This document shows positions 17,064 to 26,271 of a stretch of 55,039 bases of DNA, piece by piece. Within the stretch, counting starts at the first letter, position 1, and every line of letters begins with the position of its first letter. The stretch spans positions 1 through 55,039 of the forward strand of contig JAQWYA010000020.1 of NCBI GenBank assembly GCA_029254215.1, written 5' to 3'. The DNA comes from Pseudorhodobacter sp. GTDB taxonomy: Bacteria > Pseudomonadota > Alphaproteobacteria > Rhodobacterales > Rhodobacteraceae. Both the position numbers and the translations under genes were made by a program. A model generated the notes under the pieces. The model made no database searches. It was not told the origin of the DNA and saw only the letters and a program-made list of their open reading frames with translations.

Positions 17064-19286
17064 TTGGGGGCAGAGTTGGGCGGGCAGACGGGCATTTGGG
17101 CCGCGGGCCAGACGATCGGCGTGGCCGTGACAGAGGCTTTTGGCCGTAGTCTTGGCCCGCTTCTGGATTACCGCGCGCCCGAAGGCGGCTGCCAGCTTGG
17201 CGATTTCGTTGAGGTGCCTTTAGGCCCGCGCAAGATCCTTGGTGTGGTCTGGGGGTCGGGCACGGGCGGGTTTGAGGCGTCAAAACTGCGCTCTGCCTTT
17301 CGGGTGCTGGATGTGCCGCCCATGCGCGACGAGATGCGGGTGTTTCTGACGCGGGCCGCCGATTACACGCTGACGCCCTTGCCTGCGATGCTGCGTCTGG
17401 CGACCCGTGCGCCGGGGCTGGATGCGCCGCCCAAAAGCCGCCGCATCTATCGGCTGGGCAGTGGCGAGGCCCCCCGCGCCACCGAGGCCCGCGCCCGTGT
17501 GCTTGAGGTTTTGCGCAGCTATGGCGGGCTGTCCTTCACCCTGACCGAACTGGCGGAACAGGCGGGGGTGACCCCTTCGGTCATCAAGGGTTTGGTCGCC
17601 TCTGGCGCGGTGCTGGAGGAGGACGCCCCGCGCGATCTACCCTATCCGCCGCTCGACCCCGACGCGATGCAGGTGCGCCTGATGGGCGATCAGGTGGCGG
17701 CGGGGGATGCGCTCGTGGCCAGCGTGGCGTTGGGTGGCTATTCGGCCACGCTGTTGAAAGGGGTCACCGGGTCGGGCAAGACCGAGGTTTATCTGGAGGC
17801 TGTGGCGGAATGTCTGCGCGCGGGCCGTCAGGCGCTTGTTCTTCTGCCCGAAATCGCGCTGACGGCGGAGTTTCTGAACCGGGTGGAGGCGCGGTTTGGC
17901 GCGCGCCCCGCCGAATGGCATTCCGGTGTGACGATGACGGAACGGCGGCGCTTGTGGCGGATGGTGGCCGATGGCGGCGCGCAATTCGTCGCGGGGGCGC
18001 GGTCTGCGCTGTTCTTGCCTTTCCGCGATCTGGGGCTGATCGTGGTGGATGAGGAACATGACAGTTCCTACAAGCAGGAAGAGGGGGTCATCTACAACGC
18101 CCGCGATATGGCGGTGCTGCGCGGGGCGATTACGGGGGCTGCGGTGGTGCTCGCCTCAGCCACGCCCAGCCTTGAAAGCTGGGTGAATGCGCAGGCGGGC
18201 AAATATACTCGGCTTGATCTGGGGGCGAGGTTTGGCGTGGCCGAAATGCCGAAGATGCGCGCGATCGACATGCGTTCTGAGACCCTGCCGGGGGATCGCT
18301 GGGTGTCTCCGACCTTGCAGAAAGCCATTACCGCGCGGCTGGAGGCGGGGGAGCAATCGCTGGTTTTCCTCAACCGGCGGGGCTATGCGCCGGTGACGCT
18401 GTGCCGGGCCTGCGGGCAGCAGGTGGGCTGCGATCATTGTGATGCGCGGATGGTGGAGCATCGCTTCCTCAAGCGGCTGATGTGCCATCAATGCGGCGAG
18501 ACGCGGCCCATGCCTGAGGTTTGCCCCTCTTGCAGGGTGGGGGGCAAGATGGCCCCGGTCGGGCCGGGGGTGGAGCGGCTGGCCGAAGAGGTGACGGCGC
18601 TGTTCCCGCAAGCCCGTGTAGCGGTGCTGAGTTCGGATCTCTTCGGCTCGGCCCGCGCGCTGAAAGAGCAGATTGAGGCGATTGCGGCGGGGGCTGCCGA
18701 TATCATCATCGGCACGCAGATCGTGGCCAAGGGGCATAACTTCCCGCTGCTGACGCTGGTGGGGGTGATTGATGCCGATCTGGGCTTGCAGGGGTCGGAC
18801 CTGCGCGCGGCAGAACGCACCTTTCAGCTGATGCGGCAGGTGGCAGGCCGGGCCGGGCGCGCCGAATTGCAGGGAGAGGCGCTGTTGCAAAGCTTTCAGC
18901 CCGAACATCCCGTGATCCGCGCCATTCTGGGCGGCGATGAAGAGGCCTTCTGGCAGGCCGAGGCCGAAGAGCGCCGGCAAGCCGGTGTGCCGCCTTTCGG
19001 GCGCATGGCCGGGATCATCCTCTCTGGTCCCGATCTTGCCCCGGTATTCGACTTTGGGGCGGAACTGGCACGGCGCGACGGGCCTTTGCGCAAGATCGGG
19101 GCGCAGGTCTTTGGCCCGGCCCCGGCCCCGATTGCGCGGGTCCGGGGGCGGCACCGGGTGCGGCTGCTGATCAAGGCCGATAAGGCGGCCCCCTTGCAGG
19201 CGGCGATTGCGGCTTGGGTGGCGCAGGTCAAACCGCCGAATGCGGTCCGGCTGGCGATTGATATTGACCCGCAAAGCTTTCTTTGA
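17064..19286 (+). CDS. priA: Primosomal replication protein N' (PriA helicase)
   Basis: About 740 residues. Walker A is [11 protein letters not shown], the DEAH-type box reads [12 protein letters not shown], and the zinc-binding insert has paired Cys (C-R-A-C, C-D-H-C, C-H-Q-C, C-P-S-C). Helicase motifs V and VI ([12 protein letters not shown] and Q-V-A-G-R-A-G-R) follow. It restarts stalled replication forks. The start is uncertain because no ATG precedes the conserved N-terminal region: TTG 17064 is given, and TTG 17076, GTG 17121 or GTG 17127 are possible. The GGGAAAGGG at 17055-17063 suits TTG 17076 best by spacing. Confidence 0.95.
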   Translation: MGAELGGQTGIWAAGQTIGVAVTEAFGRSLGPLLDYRAPEGGCQLGDFVEVPLGPRKILGVVWGSGTGGFEASKLRSAFRVLDVPPMRDEMRVFLTRAADYTLTPLPAMLRLATRAPGLDAPPKSRRIYRLGSGEAPRATEARARVLEVLRSYGGLSFTLTELAEQAGVTPSVIKGLVASGAVLEEDAPRDLPYPPLDPDAMQVRLMGDQVAAGDALVASVALGGYSATLLKGVTGSGKTEVYLEAVAECLRAGRQALVLLPEIALTAEFLNRVEARFGARPAEWHSGVTMTERRRLWRMVADGGAQFVAGARSALFLPFRDLGLIVVDEEHDSSYKQEEGVIYNARDMAVLRGAITGAAVVLASATPSLESWVNAQAGKYTRLDLGARFGVAEMPKMRAIDMRSETLPGDRWVSPTLQKAITARLEAGEQSLVFLNRRGYAPVTLCRACGQQVGCDHCDARMVEHRFLKRLMCHQCGETRPMPEVCPSCRVGGKMAPVGPGVERLAEEVTALFPQARVAVLSSDLFGSARALKEQIEAIAAGAADIIIGTQIVAKGHNFPLLTLVGVIDADLGLQGSDLRAAERTFQLMRQVAGRAGRAELQGEALLQSFQPEHPVIRAILGGDEEAFWQAEAEERRQAGVPPFGRMAGIILSGPDLAPVFDFGAELARRDGPLRKIGAQVFGPAPAPIARVRGRHRVRLLIKADKAAPLQAAIAAWVAQVKPPNAVRLAIDIDPQSFL

Positions 19287-19304
19287 GGCGGGCGCAGTCA
19301 GGTG

Positions 19305-20369
19305 TCAGGCCAGTGCCGGGGCGCGGGTCTGATCCAGCAGGAAATCCGTGGCCATGGCCCCGATCCACATGCAAAAAAGCGCAAGCCAAGCGGTGGCGGC
19401 AAAGATCGACCCGCCGGTGACGCCCGCGCCAATCGCGCAGCCCCCCGCAAGCATTGCGCCAAAGCCCATCAGCACCGCGCCAATCATCGCGCGCCGCATC
19501 GAGCCTGCCCCGTCAAAGCCCTGAAATTTCAATTCTTTGCCCCAGGCGGCGGCCAGAAACGCGCCGATAAACACGCCTGCGATCAGGCCAACATCGAAAT
19601 CCAGAACCGGTTCCGGTGCCAGAAAGGCCATCAGCATATCGGCCGAAGGGCCTGAAAACGTGGCGGAACTGATGCTCATCGGCTCAAAGCTGGATTGCGC
19701 CAGCGAGAAGGTCAGCACCCAGCCCAAAGCCACCGCAAAGCCCACGCCCGAGGCAAAGACCAGCTTGGCGACCGGCATCTGGTTGCGCCACGACACCCAA
19801 AGCGCCAGCGCCGCCAGCACAAGGCCCAGCACCAGCCCCGTGGCCTGCGGCAGATGCAGATAGGCCAGAAGATCAATGTTGCGCCCGCCCGGCGTGACCC
19901 AAAGCCGGGCCAGCGTGTCGCGCGCGGGGCTGAGCGCGCCATGCAGGCTCATCTGCGCCACCACCGCGAAAATCAGCCCCGATACGATGGAGCGCAGGTT
20001 GCCCGTGGCGGCCAGCACCAAAAGCCGCCCCGAACAACCCCGCGCCAGCACCATGCCCGCGCCGAACATCAGCCCGCCGATCACCGCGCCCGACCAGGAC
20101 CCGGCCACCGCCATCATCCGTGCGTCCGAGGCGCGGAAAAGCCCCGCGAGTTGCGCCGCCTGCACCCAGACCAGCGCGGTCGAGAAGGTCAAAAGCCAGA
20201 CGCCAACGCGCGGCCCCATCTGGCCGCGCGCGAATTCCACCGTGGCCGCCCGCAGGCAGAACGACGACCGCTGCGCCGCCACGCCAAAGACGATTCCCGT
20301 CAGCACTCCGATCAGCCCCGAGGTCGGCACCTCGCCGATCCGGTCAATCAGGGGGATAAGGTCCAGCAT
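19305..20369 (-). CDS. YeeE/YedE family sulfur-compound transporter
   Basis: 354 residues, about 9-10 membrane helices. The YeeE/YedE (TsuA-like) signature cysteines are all present: S-S-F-C-L-R near residue 38, A-R-G-C-S-G-R near 111 and G-G-C-A-I-G-A-G near 305. Homologues import thiosulfate or other sulfur-containing species into the cytoplasm. A strong GGAGG ribosome binding site precedes ATG 20367-20369. It stands alone here, without the TusA-like small partner often found with it. Confidence 0.9.
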   Translation of the reverse strand: MLDLIPLIDRIGEVPTSGLIGVLTGIVFGVAAQRSSFCLRAATVEFARGQMGPRVGVWLLTFSTALVWVQAAQLAGLFRASDARMMAVAGSWSGAVIGGLMFGAGMVLARGCSGRLLVLAATGNLRSIVSGLIFAVVAQMSLHGALSPARDTLARLWVTPGGRNIDLLAYLHLPQATGLVLGLVLAALALWVSWRNQMPVAKLVFASGVGFAVALGWVLTFSLAQSSFEPMSISSATFSGPSADMLMAFLAPEPVLDFDVGLIAGVFIGAFLAAAWGKELKFQGFDGAGSMRRAMIGAVLMGFGAMLAGGCAIGAGVTGGSIFAATAWLALFCMWIGAMATDFLLDQTRAPALA

Positions 20370-20722
20370 CTGTGCTCCTCCGCTCTTTCGGCTTATATGG
20401 CAAAACTGGAATGTGAGGTCTTTGATGCAGATCAGGTGGGATCCGCAAAAAACGATCGGTTTTTCCCTCGCCGGGCGGGAAAAAGCACAGTATCAGCGGG
20501 GTATGGTTGTGCTTGATCAGCGGGGTATGGTTGTGCTTGGTACCTCTGTTTTTAAGGCCCATGGCTTGCCCGTTTGGCGCAGGCGATGGGGATTTTTGCG
20601 CCTGAGGATGGCCTTTGGGGGCCGGGCGGGGTTGTGCGGGCATAATCGACAGCCGGGGCCAATGACGGCCCCAGTCCTGGCAGGTCGCGCGGCCATGGTC
20701 GCAGCGGCTGCGGAGTAAACCC
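20370..20722. other. 353-bp divergent intergenic region with repeats and hairpins
   Basis: This lies between the divergent YeeE/YedE and flavoprotein genes. It contains an inverted repeat of 8 bp (TTTTTCCC with GGGAAAAA) near 20460-20485, a 24-bp tandem duplication, and a GGGGCC/GGCCCC hairpin at 20655-20672. I see no convincing promoter hexamers and no coding sequence of its own. Confidence 0.6.
20492..20539 (+). repeat. Perfect 24-bp tandem duplication
   Basis: Two exact, adjacent copies of a 24-base unit (20492-20515 and 20516-20539) beginning ATCAGCGGGGTATGG and ending TTGTGCTTG. No third copy and no spacer, so not a CRISPR. It lies 122 bases upstream of the YeeE/YedE start and about 180 upstream of the flavoprotein start. 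Confidence 0.95.
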
Positions 20723-21865
20723 TTGACCTCGTTTGATGTGATCGTGATTGGGGCGGGGCCGGCGGGATCGGCTGCAGCGCGCAAGGCCTGTGACCTGGGG
20801 CTTAGCGTGGCGCTGATCGACAAGGCGGCCTTTCCGCGCGACAAACTGTGCGGTGGCGGGGTTACCCGGCGTGCGGCGCGCGAATTGCGCGATGTTTTCG
20901 GGCTTTTGCCGGGGCCGGAGGCGCTGAGCACGCATGAGGTTCGGCTGGTGGCGGGGCGCGATGTGCTGGGCGAACAGCGGGGTTTGCCCGCCTTTGCGAT
21001 GATCATGCGCCGCCGCTTTGACGCCATGCTTTACGAGGCGGCGGTGGGGGCGGGTGCCGTGGCCTTTTGCCCCGCGCGCATCGCCACGCTGGACCTTCAG
21101 GCGCCCTCGGTCACGCTGCAAGACGGGCGTGTGCTGCGCGCGAAAGCCCTGATCGGGGCGGATGGGGCGAATTCTGTGGTGGCCAAGGCCCTGCATGGCC
21201 GCGCCTATGACCCGGCGCTGATCGGCTTCGGGATGGAGATCGAGTTTCCCGCCCCGGCAGGGCAGCCCCCGGACCCCGTGGTCGAGATTGACTTTACGGC
21301 AGCGGTCTGGGGCTATGGCTGGGCCTTTCCCAAGGCAGGCGGGCTGACGCTTGGCGTCGGCGGTCGGCTGAGCCGGAACGCGGATCTGCGGGCCGCGCTT
21401 GCCGCCTATGCGGCGCGGCGCGGGCTGGACCCGGCGGGCCTGCCCTGCAAGGGCGCGTTTCTGCCCTTTGGCGATCCGCGCCCGCAACCGGGGCGCGGGG
21501 CTGTGATGCTGGCCGGGGATGCGGCGGGTTTGGTGGACCCGGTGACGGGGGAGGGGATCGGTTGGGCGCTCCATTCCGGGCAGTTGGCGGCAAGGGCGGT
21601 CGCCGAAACGATCGCCACGCCCGAAAAGGCCTTTGCCGCCTATGCCCGTGCCCTCGCCCCCGTTCAGGCCGAACTGCGCCGCGCCCGGTTTCTGGCCCGG
21701 CTGGTCTATCATCCCCAGCTTGCGCCGCGTTTCTTGCGCCATCTGCACCGCACGCCGCGCCTGCAGCGCCGCTTTTTGTCGCTGGTCGGCGGAGAGATGG
21801 ATTACGCCGATATCGGGCTGGCGAGTATCGGGCGGGTGATTGGCGGGCTGATTCGGCGTGGATAG
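20723..21865 (+). CDS. FAD-dependent oxidoreductase, geranylgeranyl-reductase family
   Basis: 380 residues. The N-terminal dinucleotide fold is clear (DVIVIGAGPAGSAAA), followed by the substrate-site motif region (K-L-C-G-G-G-V-T-R-R), and the second FAD motif reads MLAGDAAGLVDPVTGEGIGWA. This pattern belongs to the geranylgeranyl reductase (GGR/ChlP-like) group, which saturate isoprenoid chains, but related flavoproteins have other roles. No photosynthesis genes are nearby, so bchP is not assigned. The start is TTG 20723 with GGAG 7 bases upstream. A hairpin overlaps the stop region. Confidence 0.8.
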   Translation: MTSFDVIVIGAGPAGSAAARKACDLGLSVALIDKAAFPRDKLCGGGVTRRAARELRDVFGLLPGPEALSTHEVRLVAGRDVLGEQRGLPAFAMIMRRRFDAMLYEAAVGAGAVAFCPARIATLDLQAPSVTLQDGRVLRAKALIGADGANSVVAKALHGRAYDPALIGFGMEIEFPAPAGQPPDPVVEIDFTAAVWGYGWAFPKAGGLTLGVGGRLSRNADLRAALAAYAARRGLDPAGLPCKGAFLPFGDPRPQPGRGAVMLAGDAAGLVDPVTGEGIGWALHSGQLAARAVAETIATPEKAFAAYARALAPVQAELRRARFLARLVYHPQLAPRFLRHLHRTPRLQRRFLSLVGGEMDYADIGLASIGRVIGGLIRRG

Positions 21866-21937
21866 GCCGAAACCGGCCTGAACTTGACGCAGCCGATGCT
21901 GCGGGGTAGGCCCCGCTAACCGGGCCTTCCTGCCCGG
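21864..21937 (+). other. Three consecutive hairpins between the flavoprotein and prmA
   Basis: Perfect 6-bp stems at 21864-21879 (loop AAAC), 21901-21916 (loop TAGG) and 21920-21937 (loop CTTCCT). None is followed by a T run. They fill most of the 97-base gap before prmA and may act as weak terminators or as processing and stability elements. Confidence 0.55.
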
Positions 21938-21962
21938 ACTTGCCTTCAGAAAGGGCCGACCG

Positions 21963-22835
21963 ATGCCAACCTATTCCGCTTTGACCACCTTGATGGGGCA
22001 GGATGCCGCCGAAGCCCTTGCCGAGGCGATGGAGCGGATGGAGCCCGAACCCACCGGGGTTGGCGTTTTTGAGATCGAGGATGACTCGGGCCTCTGGGAA
22101 GTCGGCGCGTATTTTCTGGAGCATCCGAACACAGCGACGCTGGATCTGCTGGCCATGGCCTTTGACGCGCGCCCCTTCGCGCTGTCCGAACTGCCCGAGA
22201 TTGACTGGGTGGCCAAGGTCCGCCGCGAGCTGAGCCCGGTCGATGCGGGCCGCTTCTTTGTCTATGGCAGCCATGATGCCGACAAGGTGCCCGCAGGTCG
22301 CGTGGCCTTGCAGATTGAGGCGACGGTGGCTTTCGGTACCGGCCATCACGGCACCACGCTGGGCTGTCTGCGCGCCTTTGACAAGCTGGCCAATGACGGG
22401 TTTGCGCCCGCGCGCGTGGCCGATATCGGCTGCGGCACGGCGGTTTTGGCCATGGCCGCCGCGGCGATCCTGCCGGGGGCTTTAGTGATCGCCTCGGATA
22501 TCGATCAGGTCGCGGTGGATGTGGCCCGCGCCAATGTCGAGATCAACAACATGCAGGGCCGTCTGGAATGCCTTGAGGCGGCCGGGTTTGACCATCCGCG
22601 TCTGCGCGAGGCGGCCCCCTATGACCTCGTTTTCGCCAATATCCTGAAAGGCCCGCTGATTGAACTGGCCCCGCCGATGGCGCAGCATATTGCGCAGGAT
22701 GGGTTGTGCATTCTGTCGGGCCTGCTCTGCGTGCAGGCCGAAGCGGTGACCGCCGCCTATGAGGCCGCTGGCTTTGCGCTGGTCAGCCGGGACGATATTG
22801 GCGAATGGTCAACGCTGGTGCTGCGCCGGACCTGA
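21963..22835 (+). CDS. prmA: Ribosomal protein L11 methyltransferase
   Basis: 290 residues. The family motif A-F-G-T-G-H-H-G-T-T precedes SAM motif I (DIGCGTAVLAMAA), then the acidic end of strand 2 (IASDIDQVAVD) and the substrate motif F-A-N-I-L-K-G-P-L. It trimethylates L11 in the cytoplasm. ATG 21963 follows a purine-poor leader; no better start exists. The N-terminal L11-recognition domain (about 1-95) is present. Confidence 0.95.
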   Translation: MPTYSALTTLMGQDAAEALAEAMERMEPEPTGVGVFEIEDDSGLWEVGAYFLEHPNTATLDLLAMAFDARPFALSELPEIDWVAKVRRELSPVDAGRFFVYGSHDADKVPAGRVALQIEATVAFGTGHHGTTLGCLRAFDKLANDGFAPARVADIGCGTAVLAMAAAAILPGALVIASDIDQVAVDVARANVEINNMQGRLECLEAAGFDHPRLREAAPYDLVFANILKGPLIELAPPMAQHIAQDGLCILSGLLCVQAEAVTAAYEAAGFALVSRDDIGEWSTLVLRRT

Positions 22836-22913
22836 TCGGCGCGGGTTTGGCCCTAATTCTGCCCTAAATCCGGCCTAGGATGCGCATTTGGCGCCTCTTG
22901 GGCTTGGGTGGTA

Positions 22914-23270
22914 ATGATGTATGACCCGAATTTACAGGATTTCTACGAACGTGTTGGCCGGATAAAAGCCGGGCATGCCAGCGGTGCGCGTTTTGTGACC
23001 GAAGCGGGCAGGGGCGGCGCGCGCCCGGTGCCGCGGCGGGGCATCTCGGGCGTGCGGTTCTTGTCGATCTTGCTCTTTGTCGCGCTGGCGGTTTTCGGGA
23101 TGAAGGGCGTCATCCATGCCTATGTCGGCGAGGCGACCTATTCCAAACGGCTGGATGAGATGGCGGCGAAGGGCGGCGTTGACGCTTTCGGCGCGGTTCT
23201 GATGACGGTCGATCCGATGTCCCTTTGGGTGTCACATCAGGTCCGGGACTTGCTGCCACGCGGGTTGTGA
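22914..23270 (+). CDS. Small single-pass membrane protein of unknown function
   Basis: 118 residues from ATG 22914 (ATG 22917 is equally possible). A basic N-terminal 45 residues is followed by one hydrophobic helix (about 47-66) and a C-terminal soluble tail. I do not recognise the family. Codon use matches the neighbours, and the gene is followed by a strong terminator, which supports it being real. It lies between prmA and the convergent DUF1127 gene. Confidence 0.65.
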   Translation: MMYDPNLQDFYERVGRIKAGHASGARFVTEAGRGGARPVPRRGISGVRFLSILLFVALAVFGMKGVIHAYVGEATYSKRLDEMAAKGGVDAFGAVLMTVDPMSLWVSHQVRDLLPRGL

Positions 23271-23300
23271 CGTCGGCGCTATCGGCTTTCGTCTTAAATC

Positions 23301-23335
23301 AAAAGGCCGCTTTCCAATTCGGGAAGCGGCCTTTT
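23301..23335. terminator. Bidirectional terminator
   Basis: A 15-bp stem (23301-23315 with 23321-23335, one wobble) with an AATTC loop ends in TTTT on the + strand and, because the left arm begins AAAA, in TTTT on the - strand as well. It sits between convergent genes and can serve both. Confidence 0.92.
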
Positions 23336-23391
23336 AAATCTGCATCGGGTTTGTCGAGGTGCGGGTGTTCCGCTGAGCATTCACCTTAAGC

Positions 23392-23607
23392 TCAGATCTT
23401 GATGGAAGAGCCGATCTCGTACAGATCGGCGCGGGTCAGGCCGATATCGTCCAATTCGCGATCCGAGAGTTTCGCAAGCGCATTGCGGGTCACGCGGGCA
23501 TCGTTCCAAACGACAAGACGGTCCATAATGTCGCCGAAGAAGCGGATGATCTGGTAGGTGGTGATAGCCCCGAACGGTGCGGAGCGAGCGGTTTCAAAAG
23601 TGGCCAT
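23392..23607 (-). CDS. DUF1127 small protein
   Basis: 71 residues. The C-terminal half carries the DUF1127 pattern: R-N-A-L-A-K-L-S-D-R-E-L-D-D-I-G-L-T-R-A-D. Proteins of this family are abundant in alphaproteobacteria; some bind RNA or modulate stress and phosphate responses. The ATG at 23605-23607 has AAGGAC about 8 bases upstream. The gene is monocistronic, with a 322-base divergent region before ruvC. Confidence 0.88.
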   Translation of the reverse strand: MATFETARSAPFGAITTYQIIRFFGDIMDRLVVWNDARVTRNALAKLSDRELDDIGLTRADLYEIGSSIKI

Positions 23608-23929
23608 GGCCGGTGTCCTTGTTTTCAAGCTGCCTCATTTGACAGCATCTTTGCTTCGTGACTGGCAGATAGGGGGGCAGAATGTGAAAGGCAATCCGCC
23701 GAAAACACATGGCCGAGATGCGTTTTCTGCATGGCTGATTGTCATGAATTTGCCATGTTTCACGGGGCCGTGAGGGCACTGTCGGTTCTGGCTGCCCGAG
23801 TGTCGTATTGTCTGCGGTTTTGCCCGGTTTCGTGAAAAACAGCGGACCATCGGCGCTAGTCCGGCGCAATTGGCTTGGCGAATGTTCTTCTTTCGTGCTA
23901 ACTCTCGGCAAAAGAAAAAAGGGGCAGAT
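23608..23929. other. 322-bp divergent intergenic region upstream of DUF1127 and ruvC
   Basis: No gene is supported here. An imperfect LexA-like site, GTTC-N7-GTGC, lies at 23884-23898, 32 bases before the ruvC start. An inverted repeat GAAAAC...GTTTTC lies near 23700-23730. I could not pick convincing promoter hexamers for either gene. Confidence 0.5.
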
Positions 23930-24448
23930 ATGCGGGTTTTGGGCATTGATCCGGGGTTGCGCAACCTTGGCTGGGGCGTGATCGACGTGGCAGGCGCCAG
24001 ATTGAGCCATGTCGCCAATGGAATCTGCCACTCTTCCCCCGGTCAGGGGGAGGGTGATCTGGGGGCCAGATTGCTGAGCCTCTATGACCAGCTGCGCGAG
24101 GTTGTGGCCCGCTATGCGCCCGATGCGGCGGCGGTGGAGCATACATTTGTGAACAAGGATGCCGTCGCCACCCTGAAACTGGGGCAGGCACGTGGGATCG
24201 CGCTTTTGGTGCCTGCGCAGGCCGGGCTTGTGGTGGGGGAATATGCGCCGAACGCGGTCAAGAAAACCGTGGTTGGCGTGGGCCACGCCGCGAAGGCGCA
24301 GATCGACCATATGGTGCGGATCCACCTGCCGGGCGTACAGATCAACGGGCCTGATGCCGCCGATGCGCTGGCCATTGCCATTTGTCACGCGCATCATCTG
24401 CAATCGGCGGGGCGGCTGCAATCGGCGCTTGCTCGCGCGGCCGGCTAA
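23930..24448 (+). CDS. ruvC: Crossover junction endodeoxyribonuclease RuvC
   Basis: 172 residues. All four catalytic acids are present: D7 (GIDPGLRN), E70 (AVEHTF), D142 and D145 ([10 protein letters not shown]). It cleaves Holliday junctions as a dimer together with RuvAB. ATG 23930 gives the normal N-terminus MRVLGIDPG; the upstream extension is not family-like. It is the first gene of ruvCAB, with ruvA starting 12 bases after its stop. Confidence 0.97.
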   Translation: MRVLGIDPGLRNLGWGVIDVAGARLSHVANGICHSSPGQGEGDLGARLLSLYDQLREVVARYAPDAAAVEHTFVNKDAVATLKLGQARGIALLVPAQAGLVVGEYAPNAVKKTVVGVGHAAKAQIDHMVRIHLPGVQINGPDAADALAIAICHAHHLQSAGRLQSALARAAG

Positions 24449-24460
24449 GGGGGGCGGGGG

Positions 24461-25138
24461 ATGATTGGCAAGATTGCCGGACGGTTGGAGTATCGCGGCG
24501 CGGATCATGTGCTGATCGACGTGCGCGGCGTGGGCTATATCGTCCATGTCTCGGACCGGACGATGGCCAGCCTTCCCGCTGTGGGAGAGGCCGTGGCGCT
24601 GTTCACCGAACTTCTGGTGCGCGAAGATCTGCTGCAGCTTTTCGGCTTTCCCACCATGCTGGAAAAGGAATGGCACCGCCTTTTGGTGACCGTGCAAGGC
24701 GTGGGGGCCAAGGCCGCGATGGCGATCCTTGGAACCTTGGGGGCAGAAGGCGTGGCCCGTGCGATTGCGCTGGGCGATGCCCGCGCGGTGCAGGCCGCCC
24801 CCGGTATCGGCCCCAAAATCGCGCAGCGTGTGGTGCTGGAGCTGAAATCAAAAGCCCCCGCGATCATGGCGATGGGGGCGAACCCGGCCAGCACAGCCGG
24901 GGCCGAAGCCGATGACAGCGTGATCGAGCCTGTGGCAAGCCCCAGGCCGCGCAAATCCGCACCCCCGCCCAACCCTCGGGCCGCGCATAGCGCCGAGGCT
25001 CTTTCCGCGCTTGTCAATCTTGGCTACGGTCAGGGCGATGCCGCGCAGGCCGTGGCACAGGCCGCAGGCGAGGCCCCCGATGCCGACACGGGCGCGTTGA
25101 TCCGGGCCGGGTTGCGGCTGCTGGCCCCGAAAGGATAA
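24461..25138 (+). CDS. ruvA: Holliday junction helicase subunit RuvA
   Basis: 225 residues. The N-terminal OB fold starts [12 protein letters not shown], followed by two helix-hairpin-helix motifs (V-Q-G-V-G-A-K-A-A and A-P-G-I-G-P-K-I-A) and the C-terminal RuvB-binding domain after a Pro-rich linker at about 160-172. RuvA holds the junction while RuvB pumps DNA. It lies between ruvC and ruvB with very short gaps (12 and 3 bases). Confidence 0.97.
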   Translation: MIGKIAGRLEYRGADHVLIDVRGVGYIVHVSDRTMASLPAVGEAVALFTELLVREDLLQLFGFPTMLEKEWHRLLVTVQGVGAKAAMAILGTLGAEGVARAIALGDARAVQAAPGIGPKIAQRVVLELKSKAPAIMAMGANPASTAGAEADDSVIEPVASPRPRKSAPPPNPRAAHSAEALSALVNLGYGQGDAAQAVAQAAGEAPDADTGALIRAGLRLLAPKG

Positions 25139-25141
25139 GCG

Positions 25142-26170
25142 ATGCAGCCTGACCCCACGCTCCGCCCCGCTGGGCTGCCCGAAGACGCCGACCGCGCCTT
25201 GCGCCCGCAGGTGCTGGAAGATTTCGTGGGTCAGGCCGAGGCCCGCGCCAATCTGCGCGTCTTTATCGAAAGCGCCCGTATCCGGGGTGAGGCGATGGAC
25301 CATACGCTGTTTCACGGCCCGCCGGGGCTTGGCAAAACCACGCTCGCGCAGATCATGGCGCGCGAATTGGGGGTGGGGTTTCGGATGACCTCGGGGCCAG
25401 TTCTGGCGCGGGCGGGCGATCTGGCGGCGATCCTGACCAATCTTGAACCGAATGATGTGCTGTTCATCGACGAGATTCACCGCCTTTCCCCCGTGGTCGA
25501 AGAGGTGCTCTATCCCGCGATGGAGGATTTCGCGCTGGATCTGGTGATCGGCGAAGGGCCCGCCGCGCGGACTGTGCGGATTGACCTGCAACCCTTTACG
25601 CTGGTGGGGGCGACGACGCGTCTGGGCTTGCTCACGACGCCTCTGCGCGATCGTTTCGGCATCCCGACCCGGTTGCAATTCTATACCGAGGATGAGCTGG
25701 ACCTGATCGTCACGCGCGGCGCGGGCCTGATGAACGTGCCCTGCGACCCGGCCGGCACCCGCGAGATTGCCCGTCGTGCGCGGGGGACCCCCCGGATCGC
25801 GGGGCGCTTGCTGCGCCGCGTGGTGGATTTCGTGCTGGTTGAGGGCAATGGCCGCCTCACGCAGGAAATCGCGGACCGTGCGCTGACACGGTTGGGCGTC
25901 GATCATCTGGGCCTTGACGGGGCGGACCGGCGCTATCTGAGCCTGCTTGCCGATCACTATGGCGGCGGCCCGGTGGGGGTGGAGACCATCAGCGCCGCGC
26001 TGAGCGAGGCGCGCGATGCGATTGAGGAAGTGATCGAGCCCTATTTGCTACAACAGGGCCTTATTCAGCGCACGCCGCGCGGGCGGATGCTTGCGGCCCG
26101 CGCGTGGCGGCATCTGGGGTTGGAGCCGCCGCGCCCGGCGGGGCAGGCGGATATGTTTGAGGCGAAGTAA
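25142..26170 (+). CDS. ruvB: Holliday junction ATP-dependent helicase RuvB
   Basis: 342 residues, AAA+ ATPase. Walker A is [12 protein letters not shown], Walker B reads LFIDEIHRL, sensor 1 is GATTRLG, and the C-terminal winged helix includes the TPRGR motif. It is the motor of branch migration. The start lies 3 bases after ruvA ends, so the two are almost certainly co-translated. Confidence 0.98.
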   Translation: MQPDPTLRPAGLPEDADRALRPQVLEDFVGQAEARANLRVFIESARIRGEAMDHTLFHGPPGLGKTTLAQIMARELGVGFRMTSGPVLARAGDLAAILTNLEPNDVLFIDEIHRLSPVVEEVLYPAMEDFALDLVIGEGPAARTVRIDLQPFTLVGATTRLGLLTTPLRDRFGIPTRLQFYTEDELDLIVTRGAGLMNVPCDPAGTREIARRARGTPRIAGRLLRRVVDFVLVEGNGRLTQEIADRALTRLGVDHLGLDGADRRYLSLLADHYGGGPVGVETISAALSEARDAIEEVIEPYLLQQGLIQRTPRGRMLAARAWRHLGLEPPRPAGQADMFEAK

Positions 26171-26271
26171 CCCTTTTGTCGCCGCGGGCCTTTGCCCCTT
26201 TTCTGATCTGCCGGGTTGAGGTTGCGGGGCGCTTGCGCTAGGCGACGGGCGGTATCACGAAGGGGGCCGCG

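Noticed and set aside
20492-20539. CRISPR array
   Set aside because: Only two copies, directly adjacent with no spacers and no cas genes in the window.
19876-20718. 280-codon + strand frame covering yeeE and the 24-bp tandem repeat
   Set aside because: Runs antisense through a confident transporter gene and has an unnatural composition.
20723-21865. Bacteriochlorophyll geranylgeranyl reductase (bchP)
   Set aside because: No photosynthesis genes nearby and only family-level motifs; kept as a general flavin oxidoreductase.
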